Shown here: positions 21,368-36,011 of the stretch, in pieces
Layout: each line of letters starts with the position of its first letter
How positions within the stretch are numbered: position 1 is the first letter of the stretch
Assembly: GCA_963669155.1 (NCBI GenBank)
Contig: OZ022579.1
Span: 23,449,270 to 23,513,269, forward strand
Source of the DNA: Arbacia lixula
Lineage: Eukaryota > Echinodermata > Echinoidea > Arbacioida > Arbaciidae
Reading direction: 5' to 3'
Length of the DNA: 64,000 bases
Notes under the pieces: model-generated
The model's input: the letters and a program-made list of their open reading frames with translations, nothing else
What the model was told of the DNA's origin: nothing
The model's database searches: none
Made by a program: the position numbers and the translations under genes

Positions 21368-21785
21368 ACTGACAATTCTCCCTATCGCATATAGCTCTCC
21401 GAATCTGAACGTGTATGGCGCTCTAATTTTTTTACCTTTAATTCTTGGGATATGAACTTCCGGTCCACGAACATTCGGCAATCCCGTAGTACAATAAGGG
21501 ACCAGGGTATCCAACTAATTTTATGAATATTAACCCTAAACCTAACCCTGACCTTAACACTAACCCTAAACCTTATTCTAAACCTAACCCTGACCCTAAC
21601 CACAACCCTACACAAAATTTTCACTGCTTAATTCACCCAAAAAAGTGATTTCTAGGTCACTTTCTGCCGACGACAAACTCTTACCGGAAGTATACGTCCC
21701 GAGAGCTATCGATCAACTATCGGTATCGTGAGGTGATATCGCTTGATATCGGCTATATGCGATAGGGAGAATTGAGTCTGGCCGT
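21368..21785. mobile_element. Inverted-repeat element containing telomere-like repeats
   Basis: AATTCTCCCTATCGCATATA (from 21374) recurs inverted at about 21752-21773. The interior holds an irregular TAACCCTAAACC/TAACCCTGACC array (21531-21613), resembling (TTAGGG)n telomere sequence but degenerate. Confidence 0.65.
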
Positions 21786-24013
21786 AGTCTTATCTTGCAG
21801 ACCCTTAGATTGAGAGTGTCACTATTGAGTCTGTGTGCCTGCATATTACATTTAGCGCATCATATATCTCTCAATGTTCGTTAACCATCTCAGTACCAAG
21901 CCTTAAAAAGCACACTGAGTTATGACATATCCTAGGCTTCCATAGGATTGCGAGCGTTAATATAAAGAAGATACAGGTTTAAGTCCGGCATGGTCCAAAT
22001 TTTCTATTTAAAAAAATTGATAGATAAATCAATTAATTGTATTACTATGGTGCGTAACAGGAAAACAAAGATTCTATCATTTACTGTCTCTCTGCAAAAC
22101 ATTCATATCATTGAATAAACACCTGTTCTACTGGGGACTCATGAATACAAATAAACATGAGAAATTGTGGCCGTACATGTAAATGGAAATATAACAACAA
22201 CAACAACAAACATACTACCATGTCGGAATGACAAACAGCTGTGTATTCAAGATCTGTTTTACTGCAGATGGATTTTTACCATCATAAATCATGTGAATCC
22301 TATATTGATATTTATGCATGTATTCAAATATATTTGCTTGTATTCCATACCATTGTGCTTATACTATACTGCAGTTCAGAGGCTTTTACCCAAAAGAGAA
22401 TCTCCAAACAAAATGTTATATTTTATTTTTGATGGTATGAATAGCTTTAATTCAGAGGAAAGCACCATACAAATTATTATATTGTTGGTATTTACTCATT
22501 CTTGAAACATTTTACAAACGACGGGAATATGAGAAATATTTAAAAGTAAAGAACTTATGTGCATTCTCTTGAGTAGGCAGAGTCGGTACTCCAATAGAAG
22601 AAGTTGTATGTATTTTGTTTTAGAGATAATTGCCAATTTGTATTTCGATAGTGTGTTACACAGATAGTGTTTTTGCGTGTGTGTGTGTGTGTGTGCTGTG
22701 TCATTATTGTTTGAAACTTCTTTTCAAGTCGAGATGTTTTGCCGTGAATGCAATTTTTCTTTACTCCCTTTCATTTGCCACATTTTTATTCTTTTTTTTT
22801 TCCACTTCATATGGTGGGCATAGTGCTATAATGTGCCGTATATCTTGCTATGAAAATTGCAATTCTATGGGGAATAGAAAACTAAACTTGATGTGACTGT
22901 GAATGTATTTTTTTTTTATTAGGATTCCTGTTGTAAAGTTTTTCTGACTGCTCAGCTGGCATACACTGTGACAGTCTCTCCAACTTGAGTGTGAGCAAAA
23001 TCCACAACTTTGTCATATTTTTTGTGTTACTTTCAGAAGTGTAATCTGTATTCCATGTTCAATAACACTCATTTTGACCCGTAGTGCCTTTACTCATGTT
23101 TCTTTACAATTTAAATCTGAGCATTCCCATTTATTAGACAAGGATATAAGTCTCTTCTGATTGAACCGTATATGATGTTCTGAAAATATTGGATTGATAT
23201 TCATGCTATACATTTTAGAGTGATCCAAAACAACTCAATATTTGAAAAATAGTTGACATTCACATTTCATGCATTTGAATGAAGAAATGAGTGATAGTGT
23301 TTATAGGAAAATTGGTGACTTAAATGTCTCAATTCTTCCATCAGATGTAATGCCTCAATATAAAATGATAGGTTTATCTGTAACGTACTTCGGTACATAG
23401 TTGTACAGCTATGTACCAGTATGTTCTGTACAGATGTTAAAAGAACTGTAGCTTTGTGGAGTAGTGAGGTTTCACTGTAACTGTTGAAAAAAAATCTCTC
23501 TATTCATAGGTAATACCAGTACTGTGGGAATTATTATTGGAAGTTTGCAATTCATTTGTGAGAATTTGTGAAAATTGCATTGCCAGCATCATTATTGCAG
23601 ACAGCCATTGACAAGAAAATGAATGCTGGAAATATTTGGGGACACTTTAAAGTTATTGGCATCCAATCTGAACTCTTAAGAGTCTTTGTTTTAATAGCCA
23701 TTCAATTGTTTCAATTATGAACCGTATTACATGATACACATATGAACCTATTGTATCTTCCAATTGATTGTAACTACCATCATGGCAATGTGTAAAAAGG
23801 CCAGAGCTCATTGGCTGTTTCCAGGATACATGCAGTTGCAATTGCTCCAGATTTTGATGGATGACTGGACTCTTGGCCATGTCTTTTGGAGAGTTTTGAT
23901 TGATCTTAATTGATAGCATTGCTCATTCAATCCCTTGATTATCTCTAATGGACAGAGTTACTATTGATATCAATCACAAGTTATTAAAGTGGTGATCAAT
24001 TGCAAATCTTTAC
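21786..24013. other. Intergenic AT-rich DNA
   Basis: A short (TG)n at about 22676-22695 and T runs; otherwise nothing recognised. It may still include distal 3'UTR of G-alpha, which cannot be judged by eye. Confidence 0.5.
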
Positions 24014-24191
24014 ACACCAGGGGCCTTGTTGCATAAAACTTACCATTAATGGTAACTCTGCCATCAATGGTAACTGCATGTACCATGGTAACATCACTTA
24101 ACAGCCAATCAAATTCAAGGTTTCCATAGAAGTTGCCATTGGTAGCAAAGTTACCATCAATGGTAAGTTTTATGCAACAGGGCCCTGGTGT
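24014..24191. mobile_element. MITE family C, copy 2
   Basis: Same GTTGCATAAAACTTACCAT arms as copy 1, with the inversion extended outward to ACACCAGGGGCC/GGGCCCTGGTGT. Confidence 0.88.
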
Positions 24192-24684
24192 TTAATAGTT
24201 TTCTCTTCGGTATACCAGGGTTTGAAAAGAAAATTATACGTTAAGCCTGCAAAAGGTACAACATGATTCAACAACATCTACTTTGAGCGACAACTGTGAG
24301 AAATAGAAGAGGGGTAATGAACTCTTGTATTTGATGATATAGATAACTTCTGAACCAACAGTATTAATGAGATATGCCATTACTTGTACAAAAGATATTG
24401 ATTGTATATATAGAGAGAAAAATGAGTACCATACATCCTTTGCCAGACTTTAGTTGAAGTGATTGTGTTGTTTTTGTCATTGTTGAGTAGTTGATTGTGC
24501 AATTGGGTTGAAAAAAAGTAGTGCAGTGTTGAGCATTGTGTGTACATAAGTTTTTGATAAGTTATTTGAAAAAGGAAAGACGAGATGAAATGTGCTTAAT
24601 GGAAATATTTAAGTAATGTTGTAATCATGCAAGAACATTCCATTGGGTGTATTGTGATATGTAGTGAATCGCAAGGTTGTGATG

Positions 24685-24916
24685 TACACTCCAGCTCAAA
24701 GGAATTGGTATAGGGAAAGGGAAAGGGAAGAAAGGGAAAGAGCCACAGTTTTAAACCTCGGTATATTTTGTCCAGTTCATCATGAAACACAATGCTTTAG
24801 CCTAAAAACCATTGTGTTTCGTGCTGAACTAAAATATACAGCGGTTTAAAACTGTGGCTCCTTCCCTTTCTTCCCTTTCCCTTTCCCGATGACAATTCCT
24901 TTGAGCTGTAGTGTAT
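24685..24916. mobile_element. Foldback family D, copy 1
   Basis: AGCTCAAAGGAATTGG and GGGAAAGGGAAAGGGAAG arms return inverted, with GTTTTAAAC and ATGCTTTAGCC near the centre. The whole 230 bp can form one hairpin. Further copies at 43644, 49381 and 58126. Confidence 0.87.
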
Positions 24917-25500
24917 GTACATGTATAGACATGTATGCATTTACAATGGCAGTGATATTGGCAATGATTTCACGTGTTCGCTATATATATACATGTTAAT
25001 TTGAAATATGATAGTGCTGTTCATTAAATGCTTATAAAGGTACATGTACGTGTACATGGTACATGCCATAGAGGTAATTAGGTTGCTGTAGGGTCTGTCT
25101 GTATCACAAATTCTGATGGGATTTATCAATCATAGCCCATGTCACAGGCTACAGAGAAGTGTTATGAACAGTTATGTGCACTGTTTCCACCCCTAGGTAG
25201 CAGCCCTTTTTTATGGAACTAGTTATTGCAATTCATGTATGGTATTTCTTGTATTAGGCCTCTATTATATGTATGCATTGTGATGTGTACAAAATAGACT
25301 TGATCTTATAGGATGCACTATACGGGATCCATTCATGTGTTACATGTTACATTTCACTGACTGATTAAACATTGTATACATTGTTTGCAATAATGATTGT
25401 TGCCCTCTTATCATATCCATGTTTTACAAAGTTGTACTCCTTCTTAAATATAAGGCCTACATGTATACTCGTCTAATGATATGCAGGAACCATTGCATTT

Positions 25501-26005
25501 ATAAGCCCTTTTCTCACTGTCAAAAGTTACGCTTAGCCCTGGCAATTGCGGTGCTCAGCCCCCCCCCCCCCCCCCCCCCCCCTGCCTTAAGTTTGGCCCC
25601 ACCAATTTCCCGGGGTTAAGCTTAGCCCCGCTTCTGTTCTCACTGTGTTTTTTTTTTTGGAAAGTGGGCTAGCCCCACCGAAAGTCGGGAGCTATGTAGC
25701 AATTGCCAGTCAGTGAGAACATAAAAAAATAGTCTGGGGTTAAGGAAGGCGACGTACATTATTACATAATAATTACATAATAATAAAATAATTTACGTGG
25801 AGGATCATGAATATTCATTACCTAGAAAGTCCGGGGTTCACAAAAGGAAGTGAGAACAGGAGTGATTTTTTTTTAACCCCCGCTTTCGTCGATAGTACGG
25901 GACTAAAATTGCCAGTGAGAAATGGGGCTAAGGATAGTCCGGGGGTTAGGGATAGTATGGGACTAACGATAGTACGGCGTTAAGAGTCATAGAGAGAAAA
26001 GGGTT
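25501..26005. mobile_element. Inverted-repeat element with GGGGTTAAGC-type motifs
   Basis: AAGCCCTTTTCTCACTGT at the left and AGAGAGAAAAGGGTTAT at the right are inverted. The interior repeats GGGGTTAAG and ATTGCCAGT(C/G)AGTGAG motifs and includes a poly-C run (25560-25582). Confidence 0.5.
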
Positions 26006-26107
26006 ATAGAATAGTGTGTACCACTGTTCCACTTTGGTGCAAGTGATGTACACACATTTCATATACCAGTAGTTTGTCTGACACAGAAAGAGTTAACTCT
26101 TTAACTT

Positions 26108-26555
26108 AGAGGGATCCACCCTCAAGTTAAGTTGGTTTCAATAAAAGCAGAAATATGATAAAAGAGACATATCAGTGATGGTTTGACAAAAAATCTGTCA
26201 AAGGATAAGAAAAGTTATGATCTCCCACATTTTTTGTGTGCTGTATGATTACCACATAAACTGTTTTTTATAATTTTTGTTCAAAGAGGTGTGTAACAAC
26301 TTGTTTCTAATGATGTATGAAATGCATAAATAAAATGATGCATATCCCTTTGAGAAAATGGACATTTTCCCTCAAAAAATTGTACATAACATATGGGAGA
26401 GCACCTCGCATGTGACATCACTAAATCAAAACTTTAAGAAATCATGACTTTCTCATCTTTTGACGGATTTTCATCAAACCTTCACTAACATGTTTCTTCC
26501 ATATTTCTGCTCTTATTGAACCCAACTTAGTTTCAGCGTGAACTATCCCTTTAAC
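26108..26555. mobile_element. Foldback family B, copy 2
   Basis: Same inverted arms as the intron 2 copy (TTTCAATAAAAGCAGAAA and the inverted TTTCTGCTCTTATTGAA), with GTCAAAGGATAAGAAAAG inside. Confidence 0.75.
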
Positions 26556-28176
26556 TTCAGGGTGGCCCTTCCCTTTAACTCTCTTCATGTACCTCTGCCC
26601 CACTTTTGGCACCAGTTAGACCACACATACCTCCACAGCGTGAGTCAGATTTTTTTTTACAGTTTTTAAAATTTTTAAATAATGTATTAATGTATTAAGA
26701 AAATGTGGGATTCAGGGAGAATTTCTGACACTGGTACAAGAATTGTGATTTATTCTTGTATTTCTGATATGAGCTTGTAAGAAATATTTTTTCTGACTCG
26801 CACTATATAGCAGCCTGGTTGTCTGGCATAGAAACACTGGATCAGTACTTGGCATTTATTTTTAGCCGACTCGTCATTTCAGCAAGATTGGCCACTTTCA
26901 TGAGCTGCATTATTTTGTATATCCGCCATTAATCTTTCATCCACACATGCCTGTGATTGATTGAAACGGTGATAAGACACTTTCATGCGGAAGAGATGGA
27001 CAGGAGTCTCGGTGTGAAATTCTCGTTACAGTAAAGAGCTTTCGTTCATAATAATGAGCTGTTGTTTTTGGCTGCTAGGAGAGAAGTCAAGAAGTCATGT
27101 TTTTGAGATACTGGTACAATACAAGATATGGTTGTATGTGTCTAATGTGTAATATCAAGATTTTTAAGCTGTATGATGTGATACTTAGATTTTTGGGCAT
27201 ATTCTTCTTCACATACTGGATTTTACAGCATTTTAAGCTGCAGCCCAGACAGGATTAATCTGCATTTTTCTGAAATATTATTTTCATCACTGTGAGCTTG
27301 GACAAATTGTTATAAATGGGTATCATGTATTGACATGTGCATCTATAAGTTTAAACCAACATGTGAATGAATTTTATTGATAACCATGGCAACCATTTTT
27401 TATTACATTTTCATTGCAAGTCCCTGTGAATTCACGTCATAACCCTTTCCCCCTTTCTATACTGTATAACAGACCTTCCATGCAAAAACTTGTAATTGAG
27501 GGATATACATGTACATGTACATTGTACATGTACATCTTGCACAAAATATTACACCATCTTCACTTGGTTTAATATTGTTTCCCAGAAAGGAAGCAAGTTT
27601 GACAATGAAACTAACAAGGTGCAGAGAAGCTTTAGGAAGCTATGTATACTTCATTTGAAATGAGGTTCAGTTTTTTGTTATGATTATCAATGCCCTTGAA
27701 AAATATTGAGTTGCTAAAACCTTCTTGCCTTTCAGTTTCTGTTCATTTCCCATTTTAATGTCCAGTAATTAAGGCTGTCCAATGTGAGCAAAGGCATACA
27801 AGCACAAGGACATGCTAATTTAAGATAAGAATTTCTCAGAACATTCCCAATATAAGGTACTTTTACCTGTCTATCCCTCAAGTGAAAGTAGCTGTAAGTT
27901 TCAATAGTGAGCATATTGCATTCATTTTGAACAGCAAGCTGTGAGTCAGAGCGAGTTGAGTTTGAAGTACAAGAAGCTCAAATTTGATTAAGATGAGTGA
28001 AGGTGTTCTCCTCCGGTATTCATTCATTTTTGTAATGCATTTGTTGTGACTTGTGAGGCAACTTTTTGATGCATAAAATGATGAAAAACTAACCGTTGCA
28101 TTGTTCTTTCATAATTGTGTGTATAATGTCATCTGAGAGTAAGAGGGACAAGCAAGCTCTTAGAGACTTGTGGTTA

Positions 28177-28643
28177 TTAAAGGGAAAGTCCACCCTGAAC
28201 TTACATGTATGTTGGATTTAATGAAAGCAGAAACATAAAAGAACCTAATTTATGAAGAAAAGTTATGAATTTCTAAATTTTTAATTTTGTGATGCCCTGC
28301 CATGCCCTGCCACAAGTTGTGGACTAAGTTTTATAGAAAATATCCATTTTCTCAAAAGGATTTATACCATTTTCCCTGAGCATTTGATACATCATTAGAC
28401 ACGTTTTTACACATAAACCTCAAGAAATAAACCTTCATTATAAAACAAATGGGGCAAATAATGGAATCATACAGCACACAACATATGGGAGAGCAACTCG
28501 CAAGTGACGTCACAAACTTAAAGCTTTGAAGAGTCATGACTTCCTTATCCTTTGACAGATTTTCGTCAAACCTTCACTGTATTGCTTTCATTTTGCTGCT
28601 TTAATAAAAACCAATCTAAATTCAGGGTGGACTTTCCCTTTAA
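28177..28643. mobile_element. Foldback family B, copy 3 (intact termini)
   Basis: Begins TTAAAGGGAAAGTCCACC and ends with the exact inverse GGTGGACTTTCCCTTTAA, giving the best view of the family termini. The interior matches the other copies. Confidence 0.82.
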
Positions 28644-29727
28644 GATCAGGAAATTGAGAGGGGAGAAGAAAAAGAGATGGGAAGAGAAAAAAAAAGGGAA
28701 GGTGTAGAGTAAGCATTGAGAACATGATGGATAAGCGAAGAGAGAAAAGAAGTGAGGAGAAAGGAGAGATGGAGAGACATTGAGTGAAGATGAGACATAA
28801 TGAGAAGAGATAGGAGATCTAGGGTACAGTGAGAGGGGAGGAGGGAGAGAAAATGAGAGGGAAAGATATATATATGTCATGTCCAAATTTTGACGTTTTA
28901 ATGAGAATTTGGCTTATAGTGTGGATTAGAATGAGAATCAAGATCAATGGTATAGCACCTGTCGTCACAGTACCTGTTCTTGTTTGGGTTCCCAGATTTT
29001 AAACAACTATTTACATCATTTTGAGACAATTTAATTTCAAACAGCAAGCTTTGAAGCCAGATTTTGGCTGACATGTATGACTACTCCACACTACCTTTCA
29101 CCGATAAGCTGGCTTAACCTTTCAAGAAAATATGTCTTCGCTATATAAACACCTCTACATGCTTTCAAAACACCACCATAGTTCAAAACACACCAAGTCA
29201 AAAACCACACTCAAGATGAAATGTCATGTAATAAACCAAAACCATTTATTCTGATATCCCACTTTTCTGTGATAGACTACTTCTTATTGCTCTGGAGAGG
29301 GTTGCAATTCACCAATGATACAAAGTCCATTCATGTGCAGTACAAACAATATCACAAAATCAGTCCAAAAAAAAAAATATCACCACATACAAGATCAAAG
29401 ACACAAGGGTACACAATCTAACTTGTCAAAAGACATAATCAATCTGTGATATCTATCTCATCTTTATGTGATCTTCGGAAAAAGAACTTACCCTTGATAA
29501 CACTTTATGAATTGAACAGCAGTAGGAAAATCAGAGAAACTGATTAGTAAATGTTTCAGAAAAATCAAACATATTTTGTGTTTTAACACTATTCACTAGC
29601 CCTGTAAAGTTGCTGTGCAGATTCACTATAGGTTTTCCACATTGTGATGCTCTAGGCATGTTCTTGGTCACGCATTGTGGACAGAAACAATCAATTGTCC
29701 ATATCATATATCATGCTTGGACCAATT

Positions 29728-30203
29728 AAGGTTGCGTTCATGCAACACTTTTTTGCCCTAGAATCATGATTCAAAATGCGTTTCTGCAGAATCACAATTG
29801 CATTCAGACGAAATTGAATATAAACGCGATTCAAAATGCAAACATGAAACGCAGAAAAAGGGGCGTTTGGAAACGTGTTTCTGCAGAATCACGTTTCAAA
29901 AAGGTCGCTTGAAAGCAACCGTGTTTTGAATCATGATTCTATGAGGTCATTGTGTTGGCCAATTTCTGGTGCTAGTCAAGCAGCCCACATAGAAAGCAGA
30001 AAACATGCACGTTTAAGCTGACCTATACATTCTGGGTCAAACTGCGCACAACGATGCGCACTGGATCGGCCCAAATCCAAGTAGAAACGTGATTAGAGAG
30101 AAGGTCGTTTGAACGCTGATTCTGTCATTATCGTGATTCATGTTTGCGTTTCGAATCATGATTCAAATCGTGATTCTGGCGATGGTTGCATGAACGCAAC
30201 CTA
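29728..30203. mobile_element. Inverted-repeat element H
   Basis: AGGTTGCGTTCATGCAAC at the left is inverted at the right (GTTGCATGAACGCAACCT). The interior repeats AATCATGATTC and CAGAATCAC(G) many times in both directions. Confidence 0.78.
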
Positions 30204-33200
30204 AGTTGCCCAGAAAGATTCATTGCCGTTGACGATTAGTTTCTCTGCTTTGAAGCCTGTATGAAAACTAACTGGTTAACAGAGTTGAATTCCCTTTCAA
30301 TGTCAAAACTTAAAAATTAATGAGCACATTTCTTGCATAAATCCTCTACATGGTTGCATGCGGATAGCACGATATAAAAGTCATCATGGTACTACCGACT
30401 ATTGTTTTTTAATTCAGGGGCAATTGTTTGCTCAGATATAATTTTGGCATATCACAAGAAAACTTCAACTGTATCGCATGTCAAATTACAAAAGTTTCAA
30501 GCATTATTTCGCTGATGAAGGTAAAGAACAAAATAGGGCAACCTCATACCTCATCAATTTCTCTGTCTGATCCTCTTTCATCACTTGCATAAAACAAGCA
30601 AAATTTTCAGTCAATCTGTTCTAGTGAGTGAAATACATGTATGGTATGTTAACATGTATGTGCTGGTTGTAACAAAATAACAGACTGTCGAAGCAAGCAT
30701 GTACAAAAGTCTGTCAGAAATTGTAACTGAAAAGAACTTACCATTTGCAGATTTGCAGCACCTTGTCCGGTGCTATTTGACTACTTATTTGAAAAAAATA
30801 CCAATTGTAAACACCTCCTTTTTGTACATCTTGCATCAATACACGATCAATTTAGACCAAGAGGCACATCTTTTTGTCAATGTGTATAAATCAAATTTTT
30901 GTCACAACAGATATTTCTTTAGTGCAATAAAAATGTGCATAAGCAATCTGTTTAAAATACAAGATTAGGAGTTCTTCATATTCTCATTGCAGCGATACAT
31001 GTGCAAACAAAAGGAGATCAGAAAGTTTGATAAACAAGTCTATGACCAAAAAAGGGTATCTTTCATGACATACAAACAACAAGTTGGTATTAATAAAAAT
31101 GTACATATCAAAAGGGTCCTAACATTGAACCAGGTTTATGAAGGGTTCTAGTCCACAATTCTTACGCAACGTTGAAGTCCATTCAATAACTTTATCTATT
31201 TGACAAATTCAAGTCTTTTTACTATGAAAACATATAATACAATTACATCTCTTCTATCATCCATACCCATTTAAATCAATATTGTGACCAATTTACACAT
31301 TTTTTTAAAGTTAATTTCATTAGTACGTACATACTAGTCAATACCCACTTAAGAACAACGTATTCTAAAAATGACATTCCATACTTCTAACATAACAAAA
31401 AAAGGGAATAAACACGAAGTAAGCTATGAAATGATGTGAGCATAAAAGGGCACATTAACACTCAAAATCCAGCCACTTGATGAACCTTTTAGTTACAGGA
31501 ACAACCATGCTTATTTAAACACTACCCAAATAATCACAAACAGGGTATCAATAAATGCAAAAGGGTAATGTCTGAGCGTTATGATACACGTCTAGATTTC
31601 AGTATAGTAACAGGATTGTGAACCATTTCATCTCCTATACACCAAATGCACATGCACTGAGAGAATTCAGATATAATCAACATATGCTCAAAGAGATTTA
31701 CCCAAAATATACATTATCATACCAATGAATACACCTGTCTTTCTTCTTCATAATTTTGCTGGACAATGGTTCCTTGGAAAAAGAAATAATTTTGATGCAG
31801 CATTTACATTTGTTTCTACACTAAATTTCCAGTAATCTGGATAATTTCATGATTTTGATAGAGTTTTTAGGTACGGAACTTGACAGTACTTCCATTTATT
31901 GTCTTTTATTCACTTTTCCTCCGTCTACCAACACTAAAATCTATATTGTTGACCTGAAAAGAACCAAAAGCAAGCGACATTGGAAAGTAAATTCACAAAA
32001 TATATTTTAGAAGCATTGCAGATACATTGTATGTACTAGGCTTCAAAGTAGTATAAAGTATACTGTACATCATTGTACATTATATGTTTTCTTTCACATT
32101 CATTAAATCATTCATAAAGTATTTTCATTATCTATCATTTTGATGGTTTGTGACCATCTCTTCTTTGTTCCTTATTGGAATGCAAAATGAAATCAATAAT
32201 ATATCAATTGAATTGAACAATAAAGAGAAGAATCTTCCAAATATTAGCAGAAAATCACCCACATGTACATCTACATGGTCAATAACTGTATGCATATGCC
32301 AGAATAGTCAATTATTATATCTCACCAAAATCAAAGGACTGTTTAGTCTTTGATGCAGCAAAGTTGAGCAGCTTTTTTCTACATGTATATGATTTATTCT
32401 ACTCTGTATTAAAGGCCACAAAACAAGCTAAATTCTTTATTTTATATCGTAAAATGGTCAGGAAAATGATGCCTTTTACCCATACTATAAGCAAGGCTGC
32501 TGATCCTTGCCAAACATTACTGTTGAAAGTACAGTTATTTGAAAGCAGCCAAAAATTGAATACTACTAATATAACAAGCCAAAATGTGCCACACAAAACA
32601 TGGCTATCATGTTGATGTAAACCATTAAGCATACCGTGAGATTATTGCAAATTATCCATTATTTGCATAATTATGGAGAGGGTAGAAGAATTATTACTTT
32701 CAGTCCCACAAAAATATCTTCATCCCAAACCAGATTTCTATCAATTTCACCCTTCTCATCGATGAAAAACGATCACATGAACACAGTAAGATGCTTGTAC
32801 AGTACATAGATGAGTTTGGACTTAAATATCACAAGGAATGAAAAACAAACCACAATTACCGGTACAGAATATGGACCATATTTTCTCCCCATAAGTAATT
32901 GGTGATATAGATATAATGCATGCAATGTATCATCACTGTAATCATAAATGTAAACTGTACATATCGTCTGTTGTAAATATGTGTGATATATTACATACAT
33001 ACACATATGGCTATGCTTCCCCATGTTACGAGAGAAACTGCAAGAATGGACCACTCACCTGTTTTGATAAAAAGCACCAGATTTTTTTACCACTGCACAC
33101 ATGTATGTACATTCATGTTTCATTTTAAACCAGCATGTTGAATAGATATGCTTTAGAGAATAGTGAATTTTATTGTACAGTATATATATGTGTCAGTTTA

Positions 33201-36011
33201 CTGCTAGCCTAGCTTTCAGGCTGTTTGGCATTTTTATTCCAAACTATAATAGTCAGTCAATGGGTCTGGCTGCAGTAGACTAATCATTCTTATTCGTTCT
33301 CCAGCTCACTCAAGAGAGGAGAATGAAAGAGAGACAATCATGTAGTCTTGTGAATACTAGACTCTTATCATTAAGTCTGAATTAGCCATGTCCAAACGCC
33401 TGGAAAGCTAGGCTTAATTTCCACCTGCTAAATGTATTATTGATTTCATACACCATCCATGTCAATATACAACTGGTGACATTCTTGTGAGATATTTTAC
33501 CTGCTAAATGTAGTTGATAATGTAATAGTCTTGCTTATGTGTTAGTTTGCCAAACATACATGTAGATTAAGAAATTGATATTAAAAACAAAAATATTGAT
33601 ACCATCTTGCTATAGCTTTCTTCAGAGTGCCACAGCCATATTTACAGCAAAATGAAACCTCTCGGTACCGAGCCAAGAAAAGCCCATTGACTTACTACGC
33701 ATTTCATGTACCTATGGTAGCGAGAGGTTAAAACTGTCTACCAGTATAAGATGTCCCACTGTGTGATATGATGTTCTATTCAAGCCATCTCTTCTTGGCT
33801 GGCACACTCTTGTTTAACACTAATGAGCTTCTCAGTGAAGACCGCAAATGCCAACACTAACAAGCTCCTTTGGAATGTTTTTTGTAATTTTTTTTTTAAT
33901 TAACCCCTTTGCATGCCTGACAAACTTCTTCTCCATGGAGTTTGTGTGCAATAATAAATCTTTGTCTCTATTTCAAACACAGTCATAAAACATTCTTGTA
34001 CAGTGAGCATAAGTGAACATTTAATCAATACCAAGAAAATTGTGCACTGCAAATCGCTGATTTCAGTTATGTAGATGAACATTGCTACATGTACATGTAA
34101 GTGTATGCTTTGTGTGTTTCACATAATAAATGGAAATTTTGCAATTGAAGGACACATTGTGGCTGGTGAAACAACCGATACTTGAAATGTACATTCAAAG
34201 ATGAAAATTGGTGCCCTGTTTTACATTTTTTTTTTTTAAATAAGAGTAGTGTTGACTATTAAACCAAAAATTGAACTGGTTTGCTGGTAGAAGCACAGAA
34301 TGTAGACACTGTTAAATGTATGTACTGTACATTGTACTTTAAAAAAAAGAAAACTAGAAAAAAAAAACTTTAAGTACAATCATATTACAGAAGTCAATTA
34401 CCCCTTGCCCAATGCCCTTTAAAGCCTGGCCCTCCTTGGTCAACGTAGGTTTAATTACAAATGAAAGACAGAGTGACATACTACATGCGCACACAGGCGT
34501 GCATGCCGCCATGACGAAACTTGATGCAAGCAGAGATGCGTCTGATGATTACATCACGGGTCATGTGATGAGATCTCAGTCTGTAGCATATATGTCAGTG
34601 TGTAGGTGTGTGTGTGTGTGTATGTGTGTGTATGTACGTGCCTGTGGGCTTGACACAGAGGATTCTTGGCACAGCATCAGATACAGTCTTAAAGTTAACA
34701 TGTGACTAATATGTTTGTGTCTATATAAAATCTATTCTTTAACACACAAGTAGTGCCAATGCTATAATATAACAATAATAATAATAATAATTATGCTGGT
34801 ATTCTTAGATTCACTATGTATGATACTGCGCAGATAATAATGTTTCCTTCCAGGGCCTGAAACATAAATTTATAGTACACATACTTTACTTGGGCTTGTT
34901 TTCACACAAAAATGGCTGGAATATGATGGTGAAAGGGCCTGAATAAGGCATTTGACTGATATACATGTAGTTGGCATCCCTGAATATGTGTAGTTTTACT
35001 GTCCACTTTACATGTACACTCGAGTCACAATGAATTTGGTATCACTGACATGAACTATGCATACTACATGAGTACATGTTCTAGAGCAGGTGCCACGAAA
35101 ATTGAATCAATTCTCACTTGGAATCTTAATAAACTTACATTCTTATTAGAATGGGAATCATCTTGATTTGAAAAGCATTCTATGTATTTCTATATAATAG
35201 TCTTTAATCATACAGACAAATACAGAAATACTGTACTTGAAATAAATTCCCAATCATTTCACATCTTAACAAGTTGTCTGAACTGAGTGCAGGAATTTAA
35301 AAAAAAAATGGTGCAGGTGTATGGGGACCGCTGTGATCACTCTGAAAATATTCCTAGTTCTTCAGCTGTCATGATTATGTAATGGCGATCTCTGCTTATC
35401 AAATCATGAAGTTCACTATACTGTCATGGGTACAGCATTGAGCATCCACAATACACAGGGTTTGAGCTACTGCAGGCAGATTAGAGGGCAAGCTGAATTC
35501 ACATGACATACAGTCTCATCAACAATTGGAATCACATCAAGTCAACAACACAAAAAATAAACACATTTGACTTTGGTGTTTGCAACATGAAACATCCTGT
35601 ACATGTACAATAGTATCTCTCGGGATAAACATACACATTTATACTCGATATAATCATCACACGCAATCAATTACGATTTACTACAACACTCCATCTGAGT
35701 GATATCTGACTGTCCATTTCGGGAACATGACTGTCTATGTTAGTATCATCCCAACTATGAGCGATCCATGTTATTGATTAAGACTCTTTTCACCACCAAG
35801 GGTTGGAAACACTGGTATACAAACTTTCTTCCATCGACTATTAACACCAATGATACAAAAGGAAGGTTTCACAATCATTTCTCTATCTTCTCATAGATGA
35901 CCCCGTTCACAACACGGGGTCTGTCGTCGGCTGGGTGGCATCTACCAGGAGGGGGTGGGGTATTACCCCCCCCCCCCCACCCCACCTTCCTGGTGGTGGA
36001 TGCACCTGTGG
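30204..36011. other. Intergenic region, possibly synaptogyrin 3'UTR at its right end
   Basis: 5.8 kb of AT-rich DNA downstream of the synaptogyrin stop. Several TTTATT strings (AATAAA on the gene strand) occur but none can be chosen. A short (TG)n lies near 34605-34630. No coding region was recognised. Confidence 0.5.

Noticed and set aside
32773-33054. Minus-strand frame of 93 aa
   Set aside because: No recognisable domain, AT-rich, and no splice or conservation support.
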